From Arcobacteraceae bacterium (lineage in GTDB: Bacteria > Campylobacterota > Campylobacteria > Campylobacterales > Arcobacteraceae): 64,000 bases of DNA. Below are positions 7,722 through 17,343 of the stretch, piece by piece. Within the stretch, counting starts at the first letter, position 1. Each line of letters begins with the position of its first letter. The stretch lies in the NCBI GenBank assembly GCA_028375605.1, contig JAONGR010000001.1, positions 1 to 64,000 of the forward strand, read 5' to 3'. A model generated the notes under the pieces. It ran no database searches. It had not been told where the DNA came from and saw only the letters and a list, made by a program, of their open reading frames with translations. The translations under genes and the position numbers were made by a program.

Positions 7722-8537
7722 ATGAAATCTTTTAGTACTAACATTAAAAAAGAAAAACCCTATAAATGTATCCTTTGTAATTCCTCTAACGAATACTTTA
7801 CTACTATAGAACATATTGTTCCACATTCTTTAGGTAACAACTTTTTAACATTAGATAAAGGTTGGGTTTGTGATAAATGTAATAATATTTGTTCAGGATT
7901 TGAATCTAGAGCACTAAATAATTCTTCATTAAGTTTTCAAAAAGTGTTAATGGGACATAAAACAAAAAAAGGGAAACAACCTAAAGCAACATACAACCAT
8001 ATAGAGTGGTTTAGCGAGAAGACTAAAAAAAACAGTATATCTATTGATTTAAATAAGAAAAAATTAAATAAAAATCCATTTATCAAATATTTTGTTGAAA
8101 ATAATACAAAAGCTTTTATACAATTAGCTCACAACAAATTTGATATTGACATAAGTAAATTACTTTTAAAAATAGGTATAGAAATGACTTGTTCTTTATC
8201 CTTAAATAATTCAGATAATATAGACAATGCAAAAAAATTTATATTAAATAATGAAAATGAGTCATGGCCCTTTTTGCTTATCCAAGATAAAGGTTTTCAA
8301 ATGAAAAGTCTTTTTGGACCATCAAAATTTATTCATAGTCACGCGCTGGCTTCCAACTTTGATATTTTTATATATGAAAATCAGACTGATGAATTAATAT
8401 TCTTTTTTAGTTATGGATATTTTTTATATGCAATAAACTTATATTCTAAAAATTTAAACTGGTTAGAGGAATTAAAAAATGACAATTTCAAATTTGTGGC
8501 TTTTCCTATTGAATTTAGCAAGTTTAGCAACACATAA
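7722..8537 (+). CDS. HNH-like zinc-binding putative endonuclease
   Basis: I prefer ATG 7722 over an upstream in-frame TTG at 7704, giving 271 residues. The N-terminal 60 residues form an HNH_5-like module: CILC (Cys16, Cys19), then EHIVPHSLGN (Glu30, His31, His35), then CDKC (Cys50, Cys53), a treble-clef zinc arrangement. The remaining 210 residues are Asn/Lys/Phe-rich with no domain I recognise. Its very AT-rich codons and location beside an ORF6N gene suggest accessory DNA. It may be a defence or mobile-element nuclease, but there is no system context to support that. Confidence 0.6.
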   Translation: MKSFSTNIKKEKPYKCILCNSSNEYFTTIEHIVPHSLGNNFLTLDKGWVCDKCNNICSGFESRALNNSSLSFQKVLMGHKTKKGKQPKATYNHIEWFSEKTKKNSISIDLNKKKLNKNPFIKYFVENNTKAFIQLAHNKFDIDISKLLLKIGIEMTCSLSLNNSDNIDNAKKFILNNENESWPFLLIQDKGFQMKSLFGPSKFIHSHALASNFDIFIYENQTDELIFFFSYGYFLYAINLYSKNLNWLEELKNDNFKFVAFPIEFSKFSNT

Positions 8538-8586
8538 ATTTTAAAAAGTTAATTTACAATGATTAGATTTCAAAAGAAATCAAGGC

Positions 8587-8645
8587 AGAAAGAATTTCAT
8601 TCGTAGGAGTATACTTCAGTATATGACTAGAATGAGATTCTTTCT
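8587..8645. repeat. Long imperfect hairpin with CAAGGC / AACGCAG edges
   Basis: AGAAAGAAT (8587-8595) pairs with ATTCTTTCT (8637-8645), TCATTC (8597-8602) with GAATGA (8630-8635), and GTATAC (8609-8614) with GTATAT (8619-8624) around a TTCA loop. The hairpin is bordered by CAAGGC (8581-8586) and AACGCAG (8646-8652). It lies between the convergent HNH-like gene and purH. It has no T tract, so it is not a simple terminator; it looks like a dispersed intergenic repeat or structured RNA. Confidence 0.65.
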
Positions 8646-8695
8646 AACGCAGAGTTATGAAGAAAGCTGATTATTTAAATCAACTTTTTCATTTT

Positions 8696-10228
8696 TTAGT
8701 GTAGGAAGTGTCTCTTTCCTGAGAAGTATAGACTCATTCCGAATTCATTCGCAGCTTCGATAATCTCATCATCTCTTACGCTTCCACCTGGTTCGATAAC
8801 ACATTTTACACCAGCCTCAGCCGCTGCATCGATACTATCTCTAAATGGAAAGAATGCTTCAGAAGCAAGTACAGAACCTTTTGTATCTAATCCCATATCT
8901 TCTGCTTTTCTTAAAGCTGCTTTAGCAGCATCTACTCTTGAAGTCATACCCATACCAACAGCAACCATTGCTGAATTTTTAACATATACTACACAGTTAG
9001 ATTTTGTTAAAGATGCTATTTTGTAAGCTATCTCCATATCTTTTTTCTCTTGTGATGTAGCTTCTAATGTAGTTTTTAATTCTGAGTTAGCAACTTCATC
9101 ATCTTCTACTTTATCACTATCTTGATATACAAATCCACCATCAATGATTTTGAAGTTATTAGCGTCGTTTGACATCTCCAACTTTTTTGTACCCTGTTTG
9201 AAAAGTTTGATTCTTTTCTTTCTGTTTAGCTCAACTTCTGCTTCAGGTGTGAAGTCTGCTGCGAATACTACTTCTAAAAAGATTTCGTTCATTTTAACAG
9301 CTAAATCTAAATCAACTGTACCATTAACAGCTACAACACCACCAAATGCAGATACAGGGTCACATTTAAGTGCTTCAGTATAAGAGTCAAGTAAAGTATC
9401 TTTGATAGCAAATCCACATGGATTACCGTGTTTTACGATACATACAGCATTGTCATCACCAAATGCAGATGCGATTTTAGCAGCTCCTGAGATATCTCCC
9501 ATGTTATTAAATGATGCTTCACCTTTTAGTGTAATAAATTTATTTGATAAGTGATTATCGAACTCATATAATGCACCTTTTTGATGTGGGTTTTCACCAT
9601 ATCTTGTATCAAATACTTTTTCTCCAACGATGAATTGTTTAGCACCCATACCACCATTAAATCTTTTGTTCATGTAGTTAGCGATCATAGAATCATAAGC
9701 AGCTGTATGCTCATATGCTTTGATCATTAAGTCACGTCTAAATTCAAAAGTATTAGTGTCATTTTTAAGATTGTTAAGAACTTCATCATAATCAATTACA
9801 TCAGTAACAATGATAACTGAGTCATGGTTTTTTGCAGCAGATCTAACCATTGCAGGTCCACCAATATCGATGTTTTCAATAATAACTTCGTAATCATCAG
9901 TTGACTCAATAGCTGCTTTAAATGGGTAAAGGTTTACACATACTAAATCAATACCTTCTACACCTAATTCTTTTGCTTCATCTATGTGAGATTGTTTATC
10001 ACGTCTATGTAAGATACCACCATGAATAAATGGGTTTAAAGTTTTAACTCTTCCTTCAAAACATTCTGGAAATTTAGTAACTTCGTTTGCTTCGATTACT
10101 GCAATTCCTGCATCTTTTAGTTTGTTATATGTTCCACCTGTTGAGATGATCTCATAACCTAATGCAACTAACTCTTTTGCAAAATTTTCTACTCCACTTT
10201 TATCACTAACACTGATTAATGCTCTCAT
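8696..10228 (-). CDS. purH: Bifunctional AICAR formyltransferase / IMP cyclohydrolase
   Basis: Catalyses the last two steps of de novo IMP synthesis in the cytoplasm. The N-terminal MGS-like cyclohydrolase domain (about 1-135) begins [12 protein letters not shown] and contains STGGTYNKL and the [13 protein letters not shown] block. The AICAR transformylase domain follows, with the catalytic KHGNPCGFA segment (Lys-His) around 266-274 and a FRDSID...[10 protein letters not shown] block near the end. The length of 510 is standard. It is monocistronic here and far from the other purine gene, purL, at 24-26 kb. Confidence 0.97.
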   Translation of the reverse strand: MRALISVSDKSGVENFAKELVALGYEIISTGGTYNKLKDAGIAVIEANEVTKFPECFEGRVKTLNPFIHGGILHRRDKQSHIDEAKELGVEGIDLVCVNLYPFKAAIESTDDYEVIIENIDIGGPAMVRSAAKNHDSVIIVTDVIDYDEVLNNLKNDTNTFEFRRDLMIKAYEHTAAYDSMIANYMNKRFNGGMGAKQFIVGEKVFDTRYGENPHQKGALYEFDNHLSNKFITLKGEASFNNMGDISGAAKIASAFGDDNAVCIVKHGNPCGFAIKDTLLDSYTEALKCDPVSAFGGVVAVNGTVDLDLAVKMNEIFLEVVFAADFTPEAEVELNRKKRIKLFKQGTKKLEMSNDANNFKIIDGGFVYQDSDKVEDDEVANSELKTTLEATSQEKKDMEIAYKIASLTKSNCVVYVKNSAMVAVGMGMTSRVDAAKAALRKAEDMGLDTKGSVLASEAFFPFRDSIDAAAEAGVKCVIEPGGSVRDDEIIEAANEFGMSLYFSGKRHFLH

Positions 10229-10377
10229 ATTAAGCTTTCCCTTTTTATCACGATATTTATATAATTACGCGATTATACAAAAAAAATAATTATGAGTTGC
10301 TTTTATAGTTTTATGTTGAAATAATGAAAAAATAGTTTTGAAAATATGTTGAAATAAGTCTAGTTTAAAATAATGAT

Positions 10378-10403
10378 AAAGCAAAGGCTCAACTCTTTGC
10401 TTT
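10378..10403 (-). terminator. Terminator downstream of mqo
   Basis: AAAGCAAAG (10378-10386) and CTTTGCTTT (10395-10403) form a perfect 9-bp stem with an 8-base loop, 26 bp beyond the mqo stop. On the minus strand it is followed by ATCATTATTTT, a moderately T-rich tail. Confidence 0.65.
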
Positions 10404-10429
10404 ACCGTAAATAATTAGTAAAGTACTAA

Positions 10430-11797
10430 CTATCCTTGAATTTCAGGATCTGTTAAATCAGCTAAGAATTGATCTTCGTTGAAATCTAAGTTTAAGTAGT
10501 CACAAACTACTTTAATATCTCTTTCTGCATTACCTAAACAAGATGTTGCACCAGGAGATGGAGTCATATTAAAGATGATACCATTACCTTCACTTAATGA
10601 TGCTTCACCAAGCATAAGTTTTTGTTCATTTTTATCAAGAACTTGTGGTCTTACTCCACCAAATCCTTTAGCATATTCAATATCATCTTTACTTAAAGAA
10701 GGTACAATTTTTTGTGCATCTTTAACAAATAAACCTTTATTGATACCGGGTACTTCAAATAAGAAGTTTTTAAATACATAGTTTCTAATTTCTGAATCTT
10801 TTAATAAATCCCAGAATATTTTTAAGATACTACCATCAATGTTCATTGTTTTAATACATTGTCCAACAGATTTAAAACCTTTATATCTTTCTAAAACACC
10901 AAGTGCAAGAGCAGTAGGACCAAATCTTGTTCTACCATCTTCTAAAATATCTGGATCACCATGAAGTGCAGCAAAAGGAAGTTTGTCATTTTGTACCATA
11001 TAAACTTTACCATTTAAGAAATTACCACTTGTAATGTAAAATGATCCAGCCATAGATAAAGATCCCATATGTTTACCATAACCCATTTTATGAGCTAAGT
11101 ATAATGAGTGAGCACCAGCATTTACAACAACAAAATCAGCTGTATAAACAGTTCCATTTACAGTTGTAAGTCTGTATTTATCACCTTCTTGTTCAATCTC
11201 TTCAACTTCTGAATTATAAAAGATATCTGTTGTTTGTTCAGAATTTGCATTTTGACCAGCTTTTGCTAGTTCATTAGTCATCGCTCCAAAATCAACAGTA
11301 GTATACTCACCCTTAGCACCCATAGCTACGATTGGTTCTGGTCTTTCAATTGTTTGTTCTTTATCTGCCCATACAAGTTTTGGCTCTAAGATTTTTAAAT
11401 CTTCTTTTGTATAAAGTTCTAAATAAGGGAAGATAGTTTTAAATGATTCATATCTTTCAGTGATAAATTTTACTTCTTTTTCACCAACACCCATTGCCAT
11501 TTTTTGATGTTTAAACATGATTTTTTCTTCTAAACCATACTGTAAACAGAACTTCTCAATCATTTTTGCAGTTCTTTTTGTGATTTTTGCTTTGTCAAGA
11601 GTATAATTAGTTTCAATATCACCTACGTGAATTGTTTGAGAGTTACTTGAACCTTTTGAATTCAAAGTAGCCAATGCTTCATATTTTTCTAACATACAAA
11701 TCTTTTTTGCATTTGTATATTTACCTAATTCATAAAACAGAGCAGCACCTGAAATACCACCACCTACAATTACGACTTCATAATGTTTATCATTCAT
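10430..11797 (-). CDS. mqo: Malate:quinone oxidoreductase
   Basis: FAD enzyme oxidising malate to oxaloacetate with electrons to the quinone pool at the inner membrane. The dinucleotide-binding motif VVIVGGGISGAALFYEL opens the protein, and GARP-like C-terminal blocks GGVRPQVLD and TPSPGATSCLGNA hold the FAD-contacting end. I start at ATG 11797 (455 codons including stop) because AGGAAATTGAAA gives a good ribosome site there; an in-frame ATG 33 bases upstream lacks one and precedes the family N-terminus. It belongs to the shorter Campylobacterota-style Mqo lineage. Single gene with its own terminator. Confidence 0.88.
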   Translation of the reverse strand: MNDKHYEVVIVGGGISGAALFYELGKYTNAKKICMLEKYEALATLNSKGSSNSQTIHVGDIETNYTLDKAKITKRTAKMIEKFCLQYGLEEKIMFKHQKMAMGVGEKEVKFITERYESFKTIFPYLELYTKEDLKILEPKLVWADKEQTIERPEPIVAMGAKGEYTTVDFGAMTNELAKAGQNANSEQTTDIFYNSEVEEIEQEGDKYRLTTVNGTVYTADFVVVNAGAHSLYLAHKMGYGKHMGSLSMAGSFYITSGNFLNGKVYMVQNDKLPFAALHGDPDILEDGRTRFGPTALALGVLERYKGFKSVGQCIKTMNIDGSILKIFWDLLKDSEIRNYVFKNFLFEVPGINKGLFVKDAQKIVPSLSKDDIEYAKGFGGVRPQVLDKNEQKLMLGEASLSEGNGIIFNMTPSPGATSCLGNAERDIKVVCDYLNLDFNEDQFLADLTDPEIQG

Positions 11798-11941
11798 TTT
11801 CAATTTCCTGTATATATAATTATCATTCATACTAGCAGAAAAAAGTTTTTACTAAGCTAAAATAAATATATAAAATGTATATTTTATCGAAAATGGTTAC
11901 ACTTAGATAACAAAGCCTTAAAAGTATAAGATAAAGTTATA

Positions 11942-12898
11942 TCAACCACCAGTCTCATAAAAGGCTCTGTCTGAATTATCTTCACTTCCCCATTTATTTT
12001 TTTCTGGTTTATTTTGAAGTACTTTTTTTAAGATATTTGAAGCTTCTTTTATATCTTTTGCTTTTATTGCATCTGCAATACTTAAAGCATCTTCAAAATA
12101 TAAACAAGGTATTAAAAAACCTTCAGCTGTTATTCTAAGCCGATTACAATCACTACAAAAATCGTCTAAGTGAGGTTCAATAATCCCAAATTTATACCCA
12201 TCGTCTAAAAAGTAGCTTTGAGATGGTGAGTTTCCTTCTCTTTCCCCTTTTTTAAAATCGTATTTTTTTCTGATAATAGCTTGTATATCCGCTGATGTTA
12301 AACCAGCTTTTACATTTGCATGAGAGTTTTCCATAAATTCAATAAAACGTATCTCATATCCTTTTTCTTTACAAAACTCTAACATTTCTACAAGTGAATC
12401 ATCATTTACATCTTTCATCGGCACACAGTTAATTTTTATCTTTAGACCAACTTCATCTGCTTTTGCAATACCTTTTAATACTTTGGGTAAAACATCTTTT
12501 TGAGCAATTTGATGTGCTACAACAGCATCAAGACTATCTAAAGAGATGTTTACACGTTTAAGTCCAGCATCTTTTAGCCTTTGTGCTGATTCTTCTAATA
12601 AAAAAGCATTAGTCGTCAGTGCCAGATCAAGTGTAGGAGCATAGTCCGAAATCATTTTAATAAAGGTATCAAGACCTTGTCGTAAAAGGGGCTCACCACC
12701 TGTTAACCTAACTTTTTCTATTCCTTCATCTATGCCTACTTTTATAAACTCAAACATATCTTCAAATGATAAAAGTTTTTCTTTCGGAACCCAAGAAAAT
12801 GGTTTTTCAGGCATACAATACTGACAGCGAAAATTACAACGCTCTGTAACTGAAACTCTTAAATAATTTACTTTTCTACCATGTCCGTCTATTAGCAT
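11942..12898 (-). CDS. moaA: GTP 3',8-cyclase
   Basis: Radical SAM enzyme that starts molybdenum cofactor synthesis from GTP. The N-terminal cluster ligands are Cys21, Cys25 and Cys28 (CNFRCQYC). The second cluster uses the C-terminal [11 protein letters not shown] cysteines and the later IPCLYF cysteine. The protein ends with the Gly-Gly tail needed for activity. 318 residues is normal. It is divergent from the MarR gene, and no other moa genes are in the window. Confidence 0.97.
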   Translation of the reverse strand: MLIDGHGRKVNYLRVSVTERCNFRCQYCMPEKPFSWVPKEKLLSFEDMFEFIKVGIDEGIEKVRLTGGEPLLRQGLDTFIKMISDYAPTLDLALTTNAFLLEESAQRLKDAGLKRVNISLDSLDAVVAHQIAQKDVLPKVLKGIAKADEVGLKIKINCVPMKDVNDDSLVEMLEFCKEKGYEIRFIEFMENSHANVKAGLTSADIQAIIRKKYDFKKGEREGNSPSQSYFLDDGYKFGIIEPHLDDFCSDCNRLRITAEGFLIPCLYFEDALSIADAIKAKDIKEASNILKKVLQNKPEKNKWGSEDNSDRAFYETGG

Positions 12899-12997
12899 TT
12901 TTTCTCTTTTAACATATTAATTTTTTAAAAGAATAGTATAAATTTCCTTTACAACATATCATTAATAAATATTAAGGACAAATTTTTTTTACCAAAA

Positions 12998-13073
12998 TAC
13001 TAATAAATATAGTTAGTATAGAATAGATTTTTAACTTACTAAAAGGTTGTATATGCAACAATTGTATATACAA
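12998..13073. promoter_or_regulatory. Tandem palindromic operators before the marR-mfs operon
   Basis: TTGTATATGCAA (13047-13058) and the perfect palindrome TTGTATATACAA (13062-13073) are tandem copies of one 12-bp motif, 15 bp apart centre to centre, ending 16 bp before the MarR ATG. A third inverted repeat TACTAA/TTAGTA (12998-13003, 13013-13018) lies further up. Position and symmetry fit autorepression by the adjacent MarR-family protein. Confidence 0.6.
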
Positions 13074-13089
13074 TATTAAAGGTTATTAA

Positions 13090-13518
13090 ATGGATACTGA
13101 ATTACAAAAATCACTTGGTTTTAAAATCAATCAAATCGCTAACAAAATAAATAGTAACTTACTGAAAGTTTTACACCCTTTTAATATTGCACCAGAACAA
13201 AGAGCCACCTTAGAAATTATCAAATATGAACAAGAAGTTAATCAAACAAAGATTTCCAATATATTAGGTAAAGATAAAACTACCATAAGTAGGACACTCA
13301 ATACTTTAGAAAAAAAAGGCTATATATCAAAAAAAGCAATTGATAAGAGAACAAATTCAATTGAACTCACAGATGAAGGTGAAATAATATTATCTTCTAG
13401 TAAAGCTGATGTACTTGCATTTAGAAATAAATTATCTTCACTTTTAACTATGCAAGAACAAAAACAGTTTATAGAAACATTAGCAAAAATCTCACTATAT
13501 ATTGAAAATGAAAAATGA
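13090..13518 (+). CDS. MarR-family transcriptional regulator
   Basis: A 142-residue winged-helix repressor. The recognition helix region KISNILGKDKTTISRTLNTLEKKGYI (about 55-80) and the wing KKAIDKRTNSIELTDEG are typical. MarR proteins usually repress a linked efflux gene until a small phenolic or drug-like ligand binds. The next gene, an efflux pump, overlaps its stop by four bases, so the two are translationally coupled. The tandem palindromes directly upstream are the likely operators. Confidence 0.9.
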   Translation: MDTELQKSLGFKINQIANKINSNLLKVLHPFNIAPEQRATLEIIKYEQEVNQTKISNILGKDKTTISRTLNTLEKKGYISKKAIDKRTNSIELTDEGEIILSSSKADVLAFRNKLSSLLTMQEQKQFIETLAKISLYIENEK

Positions 13519-14669
13519 GAAAAGCATCAAACCACATCTATTTGATTATTTTATTATCGATTCTTTCTACTGTTGCCCCAATGGGAGTAGATACATACCT
13601 CCCTTCTATTCCGACTATAGCAAGCTATTTTGATGTTAATATTCATAAAGTAGAATTATCTTTACCAATCTTTTTATTGGGACTTTCAGTTGGTCAAATC
13701 TTTGGTGGTCCAATTTCAGATAAATATGGTCGTAAAAAAAGTTCTATATTTGGTCTTTTGGGATATGCATTTTTTAGTTTTATTATTATATTTAGCACAT
13801 CTATTTACGAACTATGGTTTTATAGATTTTTAGAAGCATTTTTTGGTGGTATTGTAATGGTAAATGCTTTAGCATCTGTTAGAGACCGATTTCATGGACA
13901 AGAAGCTGCAAAAGTTTATTCTTTAATGGGGATGGTAAGAAGTATTGCTCCTCTATTAGCACCTGTAATTGGAGCTTTTATCATACACTTTTTTTCATGG
14001 AAAGTAGTTTTTGTCTTTTTAACTCTATATGCACTGATAGTTGCCCTTCTTGTCTATAAAACTTTAGAGGAGAGTTATACATATATCCAACAAAGTGTAT
14101 TTCAATCCTATAAAACTGTTTTAAGTAATCTAAAAGCACTCAAGGTTATGATAGCGTTAGGTATTAGTTTTGGTGGTTTTTTTATCGTTATATCAAAAAC
14201 ATCTTTTATTTACATAGAATATTTTAAAATACAAACTGACTACTTTCCTTTCTTTTTTGGTATTAATTTTGTACTACTCATTATAATGATGAAAGTTAAT
14301 ATTCACCTTCTTCAAACTATTAGTGCCGTTAAACTAGTAAAAAGTGCCTTAGTTATTCAAACTATTACCACTTTTATTTTTACTTTACTGTCCCAAGATA
14401 TAAACCTTTTAACTATGGTGATTATAATAGCAATCTATATGAGTTTTATGTCCTTTATTTTTGGAAACTGTATGTCCTTAGCTTTAGATTATTTTCAAAA
14501 AAATGCGGGTGTTGCTTCTGGAGTGATTGGTGTTTTACAGTTTGGATTGGGTGCGCTTATCTCATCAATTGCATTATCATTTCATGATGATACATTTTTC
14601 ACAATTGCATTTAGTCTATTTCTCATCTCTATAGTTTCATTTTTGATTATTAAAAGTTACGAAAAATAA
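13515..14669 (+). CDS. Bcr/CflA-type multidrug efflux MFS transporter
   Basis: A 384-residue, 12-helix major facilitator of the DHA1 Bcr/CflA group. PMGVDTYLPSIP near residue 22-33 is the diagnostic first-helix motif, and GGPISDKYGRKKS is the conserved loop 2-3 sequence. AAKVYSLMGMVRSIAPLLAPVIGA corresponds to motif C around the fifth helix, expected of drug:proton antiporters. ATGA overlap with the MarR gene makes them a regulator-pump pair. Substrate unknown; drugs, or peptide/amino acid export as in some Bcr proteins, are possible. Confidence 0.88.
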   Translation: MRKASNHIYLIILLSILSTVAPMGVDTYLPSIPTIASYFDVNIHKVELSLPIFLLGLSVGQIFGGPISDKYGRKKSSIFGLLGYAFFSFIIIFSTSIYELWFYRFLEAFFGGIVMVNALASVRDRFHGQEAAKVYSLMGMVRSIAPLLAPVIGAFIIHFFSWKVVFVFLTLYALIVALLVYKTLEESYTYIQQSVFQSYKTVLSNLKALKVMIALGISFGGFFIVISKTSFIYIEYFKIQTDYFPFFFGINFVLLIIMMKVNIHLLQTISAVKLVKSALVIQTITTFIFTLLSQDINLLTMVIIIAIYMSFMSFIFGNCMSLALDYFQKNAGVASGVIGVLQFGLGALISSIALSFHDDTFFTIAFSLFLISIVSFLIIKSYEK

Positions 14670-14719
14670 ACTAAAAAAAGCCCTTGTATTAATACTAGAG
14701 TTTTTTAAATGAAAAATAT

Positions 14720-14782
14720 TATAGTTATAAATAGACAATTTTAGAGTAATAAAAAGACAAATTTGTGTTCTATTTTGATAAA
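14720..14782 (+). promoter_or_regulatory. AraC-type operator/promoter, copy A
   Basis: Shares a fixed 63-bp layout with copies at 17344-17406 and 18336-18398: TATAGTTA, a first AGACAA half-site (14733), a second half-site 22 bp later (14755), a -35 AAGACA (14754-14759) overlapping it, 17 bp, then -10 GATAAA (14777-14782). It lies about 60 bp before the methionine gamma-lyase ATG. Confidence 0.7.
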
Positions 14783-14840
14783 GATATATACATATGAAAC
14801 AGATATACTAATCAAAACTTTAACTAAAAAGGCTATTAAT

Positions 14841-16010
14841 ATGAAATTTAATACAAAAGCTATGCATGCTAATGCAATTCACGATAATCAATTTGGAACT
14901 CATGTAACACCTCTTTATCAATCATCAACATTTATATTTGATGACTGTGCACAAGGGGGCGATCGTTTTGCAGGAAGAGATAGTGGATACAAATATACAA
15001 GACTAGGTAATCCAAACACAGACGAAGTAGCAAATAGAATGGCTACATTAGATGAAACAGATGCTGGGCTATATACAAGTACTGGTATGTCAGCTGTGTC
15101 TACAACACTTATGGCACTTATGAATGCAGGAGATCATTTTATATCATCTGACTGTATATATGGTGGGACTGTTTCTGTTATCAATAAAGTAATTGTAAAT
15201 TATGGAATTGATATGAACTATGTAAATGTAAATGATTATGAACTGTTTAGAAAATCGTTTAGACCCAACACTAAAGTAGTATATATAGAAACACCAGCAA
15301 ATCCAACACTTGTACTTATTGATATCAAAAAAATAGCTGAAATTACACATGAAAATGGTGCTGTATTAGTTGTAGATAATACTTTTATGACTCCATATCT
15401 TCAAAGACCAATCACTTTAGGTGCTGATGTAGCAGTGTACAGTGTAACAAAATATATAAATGGACATGGTGATGTAGTTGGTGGAATTATTACTGGGAAA
15501 AAAGAATATATAGATGTTATTAAAAATCCATATTTACTGAACCTAGGAGGAACAGGTTCACCCTTTGATGCATGGTTAGTAGCAAGAGGATTAAAAACTT
15601 TAGGACTTAGAATGGACAGACATTGTTCAAATGCAATGGAAGTTGCACAATACCTTGATGCACATCCTTTAGTTGAAGTTGTACATTATCCAGGACTTAA
15701 ATCGTTTCCTCAATATGAATTAGCAAAAGAACAAATGGATGGTTTTGGTGGAATGATAGCCTTTGAATTAAAAGGGGGATTTGATGCTGGTGAAAAGCTA
15801 TTAAATAACTTAAAATTAATAGCACTAGGTGTAAGTCTTGGTGGTGTTGATTCATTGATTCAACATCCTGCATCTATGACACATTCGGCTGTTCCAATAG
15901 ATGAAAGAATTGCTGGTGGTATTACTGATGGATTAGTAAGAATATCTGTTGGTATAGAAGACGTAGAAGATATTATTGAAGATCTTGAAAAAGGATTTAC
16001 TAAATTATAA
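14841..16010 (+). CDS. Methionine gamma-lyase-like PLP enzyme (Cys/Met metabolism)
   Basis: Fold-type I PLP enzyme of the cystathionine gamma-synthase family. I start at ATG 14841 (389 residues), since the preceding in-frame codons cover the promoter. PLP lysine is Lys204 in SVTKYINGHG; Tyr107 and Asp179 occupy the cofactor sites. Long stretches match bacterial methionine gamma-lyases (HYPGLKSFPQY, GGMIAFELKGG, QHPASMTHS). The Cys that tunes methionine specificity in Pseudomonas enzyme (Cys116) is Gly109 here, so cystathionine/homocysteine lyase or O-acyl-homoserine chemistry remain possible. Expected products from Met are methanethiol, 2-oxobutyrate and ammonia. It shares its promoter architecture with metC and the EamA gene. 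Confidence 0.82.
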   Translation: MKFNTKAMHANAIHDNQFGTHVTPLYQSSTFIFDDCAQGGDRFAGRDSGYKYTRLGNPNTDEVANRMATLDETDAGLYTSTGMSAVSTTLMALMNAGDHFISSDCIYGGTVSVINKVIVNYGIDMNYVNVNDYELFRKSFRPNTKVVYIETPANPTLVLIDIKKIAEITHENGAVLVVDNTFMTPYLQRPITLGADVAVYSVTKYINGHGDVVGGIITGKKEYIDVIKNPYLLNLGGTGSPFDAWLVARGLKTLGLRMDRHCSNAMEVAQYLDAHPLVEVVHYPGLKSFPQYELAKEQMDGFGGMIAFELKGGFDAGEKLLNNLKLIALGVSLGGVDSLIQHPASMTHSAVPIDERIAGGITDGLVRISVGIEDVEDIIEDLEKGFTKL

Positions 16011-16040
16011 TTTCTATTTTGGAAAATAATCTTTAAAAAA

Positions 16041-16065
16041 GGAGCTTTATTTGCTCCCTTTTTTT
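16041..16065. terminator. Bidirectional terminator between convergent lyase genes
   Basis: GGAGC (16041-16045) pairs with GCTCC (16053-16057) around TTTATTT, flanked by AAAAAA on the left and a CTTTTTTTT run on the right, giving an intrinsic terminator on both strands between the two PLP lyase genes. Confidence 0.8.
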
Positions 16066-16066
16066 A

Positions 16067-17257
16067 TTAAACTTTAATTCGATTAAAGCCTTGATTTAAA
16101 TCATCTATTAAATCATCTACATCTTCTAATCCTATATGTAAACGGATAAGTGTTCCAGAAAATTCTACCTTATTTACAGGACGAATATCATTAAGTTCTT
16201 CTGGTTGATTAGCTAAAATTAATGATTCAAATCCACCCCATGAATATGCCATACTAAAATGTTCAAAGTTATCTAAATAGTTTTCTAACTGTACATCTGT
16301 TAATCTTTCTTTTAAAACAAATGAAAAAAGACCATTACAACCACTGAAATCTCGCATATAAAATTCATGCCCCTTACAACTAGGAAATGCAGGATGATTT
16401 ATCTGAGCTACCTCAGAACGATCACCAAGCCATTTTGCAATTTTAATACTACTTTCTTCATGTTGTTTTAAACGAACACCCATAGTTCGAAGTCCTCTTG
16501 AAGCAACATAGGCAGTATCAGCATCAACCATTTGTCCCATCAAATATGATCGCTCACGAAGTCGCTCCCAACAACGCTCATTTGAAACAGCAGTTCCTAG
16601 CATAGCATCAGAATGACCTATGATATATTTTGTTCCAGCTTGTATAGAGATATCAATATCATGCTCTAATGCTTTAAATAAAACTCCTGCAGCCCATGTG
16701 TTATCAATCATGATAATAATCTCTGGATTAACAGCTCTTGCTGCTTTAACCATAGAAGGAATATCTTGCACTTCCATTGTAATAGAGCTTGGAGATTCAA
16801 GAAAAAGAACTTGTGTATTTTCTTTTACTAATGAAGCAATATCTGCACCAATTAAAGGATCATAATAACTTGTACTCACACCCATATCTTTTAAAATAAC
16901 ATCACAAAAACCTTGTGTAGGTTCATATGCTGCTCCTGTCATTAGGATATTATCTCCCGATTTTACAAAAGAGAGTATTGCATTACTAACGGCAGCCGTT
17001 CCACATGGATATAATGCACACCCAGCTCCACCTTCTAATTCAACCATCGCTTCTTGAAGTGAAAAATGAGTTAAGGTTCCTCTACGACCATAAAATAGTT
17101 CACCATTAGCACGATTTGCTACTGCAAACTTTTTTGCTTTTACTGAATCAAACACTAAAGAAGAAGCTCTTTGAATCACTGGATTAACAGAACCTTTGCA
17201 AAAAGCCTTTGAGCGTCCTGCAGTTACTAATTGTGTACTTAACTTTTCATTTGACAT
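16067..17257 (-). CDS. metC: Cystathionine beta-lyase
   Basis: PLP enzyme cleaving cystathionine to homocysteine, pyruvate and ammonia; it also degrades cysteine. The 396 residues follow the gammaproteobacterial MetC pattern almost throughout: [46 protein letters not shown] with PLP Lys210 (same number as in E. coli), [14 protein letters not shown] and FSMAYSWGG. The closeness to enterobacterial-type MetC stands out in an Arcobacter-like genome and suggests horizontal acquisition. It is transcribed toward the methionine lyase gene and carries copy B of the shared promoter. Confidence 0.95.
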   Translation of the reverse strand: MSNEKLSTQLVTAGRSKAFCKGSVNPVIQRASSLVFDSVKAKKFAVANRANGELFYGRRGTLTHFSLQEAMVELEGGAGCALYPCGTAAVSNAILSFVKSGDNILMTGAAYEPTQGFCDVILKDMGVSTSYYDPLIGADIASLVKENTQVLFLESPSSITMEVQDIPSMVKAARAVNPEIIIMIDNTWAAGVLFKALEHDIDISIQAGTKYIIGHSDAMLGTAVSNERCWERLRERSYLMGQMVDADTAYVASRGLRTMGVRLKQHEESSIKIAKWLGDRSEVAQINHPAFPSCKGHEFYMRDFSGCNGLFSFVLKERLTDVQLENYLDNFEHFSMAYSWGGFESLILANQPEELNDIRPVNKVEFSGTLIRLHIGLEDVDDLIDDLNQGFNRIKV

Positions 17258-17343
17258 ATTTATCTCCCATTATTTTTTAATTAGAAAATTTTCTAATTTA
17301 TTATAGATTTGATAGTAGTATATCTATTTCATTTATTTTTATC

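Noticed and set aside
14680-14707. Terminator after the MFS pump
   Set aside because: The A-rich and T-rich flanks suggest one, but the stem between them is broken by several mismatches, so I did not call it.
14783-14840. SAM or other sulfur riboswitch before the methionine lyase gene
   Set aside because: The leader is about 55 nt with no multi-helix folding potential, so it is too short for known classes.
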